DNA from: Niastella sp966211305
GTDB lineage: Bacteria; Bacteroidota; Bacteroidia; Chitinophagales; Chitinophagaceae
Assembly: GCA_966211305.1 (NCBI GenBank)
Contig: CBIHPC010000268.1
Span: 1 to 8,624 of the forward strand
Length of the DNA: 8,624 nt
Direction: 5' to 3'
In this document: positions 7,565 through 8,624 of the stretch, in pieces
Layout of the letters: each line of letters begins with the position of its first letter
How positions within the stretch are numbered: position 1 is the stretch's first letter
Translations under genes and position numbers: made by a program
Notes under the pieces: generated by a model
The model's input: the letters and a program-made list of their open reading frames with translations, nothing else
Databases searched by the model: none
Told to the model about the DNA's origin: nothing

Positions 7565-8624
7565 CTAGGGAATATCTATGTACCTGTAAAGCTGCTGCTC
7601 AATATGCTCAATGAGGCCTGCCAGCTGTTGTATGGTAGGATAAATAAATACTTCTGCAAGCTTTAAATCTACTGCGAGCTCCTGGTAAATTCTGTTCTGC
7701 AACTGCTGTGCTTTTATGGAATGCCCGCCGAGATCAAAAAAGTTCTGTGTTACATCAAAATCGTTCCGGCCCAGTATTTCCTCCCATATGTTTAACAATA
7801 ATTCTTCCATCTTTGACTGCGGTAATACCGGCGTTCCTGCCTCCCGGGATGTGTTTGTATATGTTGCAGCATCAACAGCTAACCACACCCTGTCTATTTT
7901 GCCTGATGTGGTCAGTGGCATACGATCTAATATTTTTATCCTGGCGGGAATCATATAGGCGGGTAAATGCATACCTGCATGACGCCGGAAGGCAGGTTCG
8001 TTAAATGTTTTTCTTACAGTGAGGTAAGCCGTCAGGAAATCTGTGGGGTCGCCCAATACAACCACTGCTGTAATTACATCGGCATATTGGCCAAGTACGC
8101 GTTCAACTTCCTCCAGTTCTACCCTGTATCCCCTTACTTTCACCTGGTTATCGCAACGGCCCAGGTATTCAAGATCTCCCTCCCCGGTAAATCGTCCCAG
8201 ATCTCCGGTACAATACAATCTGGTATTCGGGTTGAAGGGGTTGGCGATAAATTTCTGCCGGGTAAGATCGGGCATATTCAGATAACCTCTGGCTAGTCCG
8301 CCTTCAATACATATTTCCCCTGTTCTTCCCAGGGGCATCATTTTGCGGTTCTCATCAAGAATGTATACATGATATCCTCTCACAGGTTTTCCTATTAACG
8401 CCGTTTCCTGCAATGAGGTGATCTTTTTATAAGTAGCACAAACAGTTGTTTCAGCGGGGCCATATGTGTTGTATACAATGGTATGCTGAATCAACTGGTC
8501 GATATGGGAAGGACGCAGCACTTCTCCCCCGCTGATGATCATTCTTAAACTGGCGATGCGGTCATCTGCCTGTTTATTGATCTCATTCAGTACCAATGGC
8601 GTGGTCGACAGCACTGTCGCTTTT
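7565..8624 (-). CDS. NRPS, C-terminal fragment: end of A domain plus PCP (start outside window)
   Basis: This is the 3' end of a nonribosomal peptide synthetase; 352 residues are visible and the frame is open to the window edge. A GTG at 8614 lies inside the A domain and is not the start. Visible A-domain motifs are A5 (NTYGPAETT), A6 (ARGYLN), A7 (YCTGDLGRF), A8 (LEYLGRCDNQVKVRGYR) and A10 (TTSGKIDR, with the catalytic lysine). A PCP follows with FFDLGGHSI, whose serine carries phosphopantetheine. The protein ends about 20 residues after the carrier helix, with the tail QQLYRYIDIP, and has no epimerase, C or thioesterase domain, so the chain must pass in trans to another protein. The A4 part of the pocket code is off the window. 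The visible positions read S-I-G-T-V-C-K, which resembles, from memory, the bacitracin lysine code; lysine or a similar residue is only a tentative prediction. The stop is TAG, 38 bases before the transporter start. Confidence 0.95.
   Translation of the reverse strand, partial: KATVLSTTPLVLNEINKQADDRIASLRMIISGGEVLRPSHIDQLIQHTIVYNTYGPAETTVCATYKKITSLQETALIGKPVRGYHVYILDENRKMMPLGRTGEICIEGGLARGYLNMPDLTRQKFIANPFNPNTRLYCTGDLGRFTGEGDLEYLGRCDNQVKVRGYRVELEEVERVLGQYADVITAVVVLGDPTDFLTAYLTVRKTFNEPAFRRHAGMHLPAYMIPARIKILDRMPLTTSGKIDRVWLAVDAATYTNTSREAGTPVLPQSKMEELLLNIWEEILGRNDFDVTQNFFDLGGHSIKAQQLQNRIYQELAVDLKLAEVFIYPTIQQLAGLIEHIEQQLYRYIDIP

Noticed and set aside
8612..8614. GTG as the start of the first NRPS gene
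   Set aside because: The frame continues upstream to the window edge, and the site falls in the middle of an A domain between A4 and A5.

Overview
The window is a slice of a nonribosomal peptide synthetase (NRPS) cluster. All five genes are on the minus strand, so the gene order reads from right to left. Both outer genes run off the window. No plus-strand gene is supported, and I see no RNA gene, insertion sequence or CRISPR array. Moderate GC with AT-rich stretches, few Shine-Dalgarno sites and the protein flavour suggest a Bacteroidota host, perhaps a Chitinophaga-like soil bacterium. That is inferred from style, not from a marker gene.

Layout in gene direction: (1) 8624-7565, the C-terminal part of an NRPS, the end of an adenylation (A) domain plus a carrier protein (PCP), with no epimerase or thioesterase after it; (2) 7526-5886, an exporter of the SyrD/PvdE cyclic-peptide ABC family; (3) 5883-5161, a stand-alone type II thioesterase; (4) 5164-3548, a 538-residue metallo-beta-lactamase-fold protein that matches the CmlA family of diiron beta-hydroxylases acting on PCP-bound amino acids; (5) 3442 to beyond base 1, an NRPS with an N-terminal TubC-type docking domain, then condensation (C), A and PCP domains and the start of another C domain. 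This fifth gene has no stop inside the window. I translated it by hand: 1147 codons, open throughout.

How they may work together: the first NRPS hands its PCP-bound chain to the second through a C-terminal tail and the N-terminal docking domain. The second adds a residue, predicted glycine from the pocket code D-I-L-Q-L-G-M-I-W-K, and passes the chain to a further module. The CmlA-like enzyme would hydroxylate the beta-carbon of a PCP-bound amino acid; it cannot be the glycine, so the target is another module. The thioesterase would clear misprimed carriers and the ABC protein would export the product. Genes 2 to 4 are packed tightly (2-base gap, then a 4-base overlap). Gaps of 37 and 105 bases separate this block from the flanking NRPS genes, and the longer one carries a small inverted repeat.

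The most interesting points are the CmlA-type hydroxylase with its metal ligands intact, the docking pair split by three tailoring genes, and a local GC rise within the glycine module.
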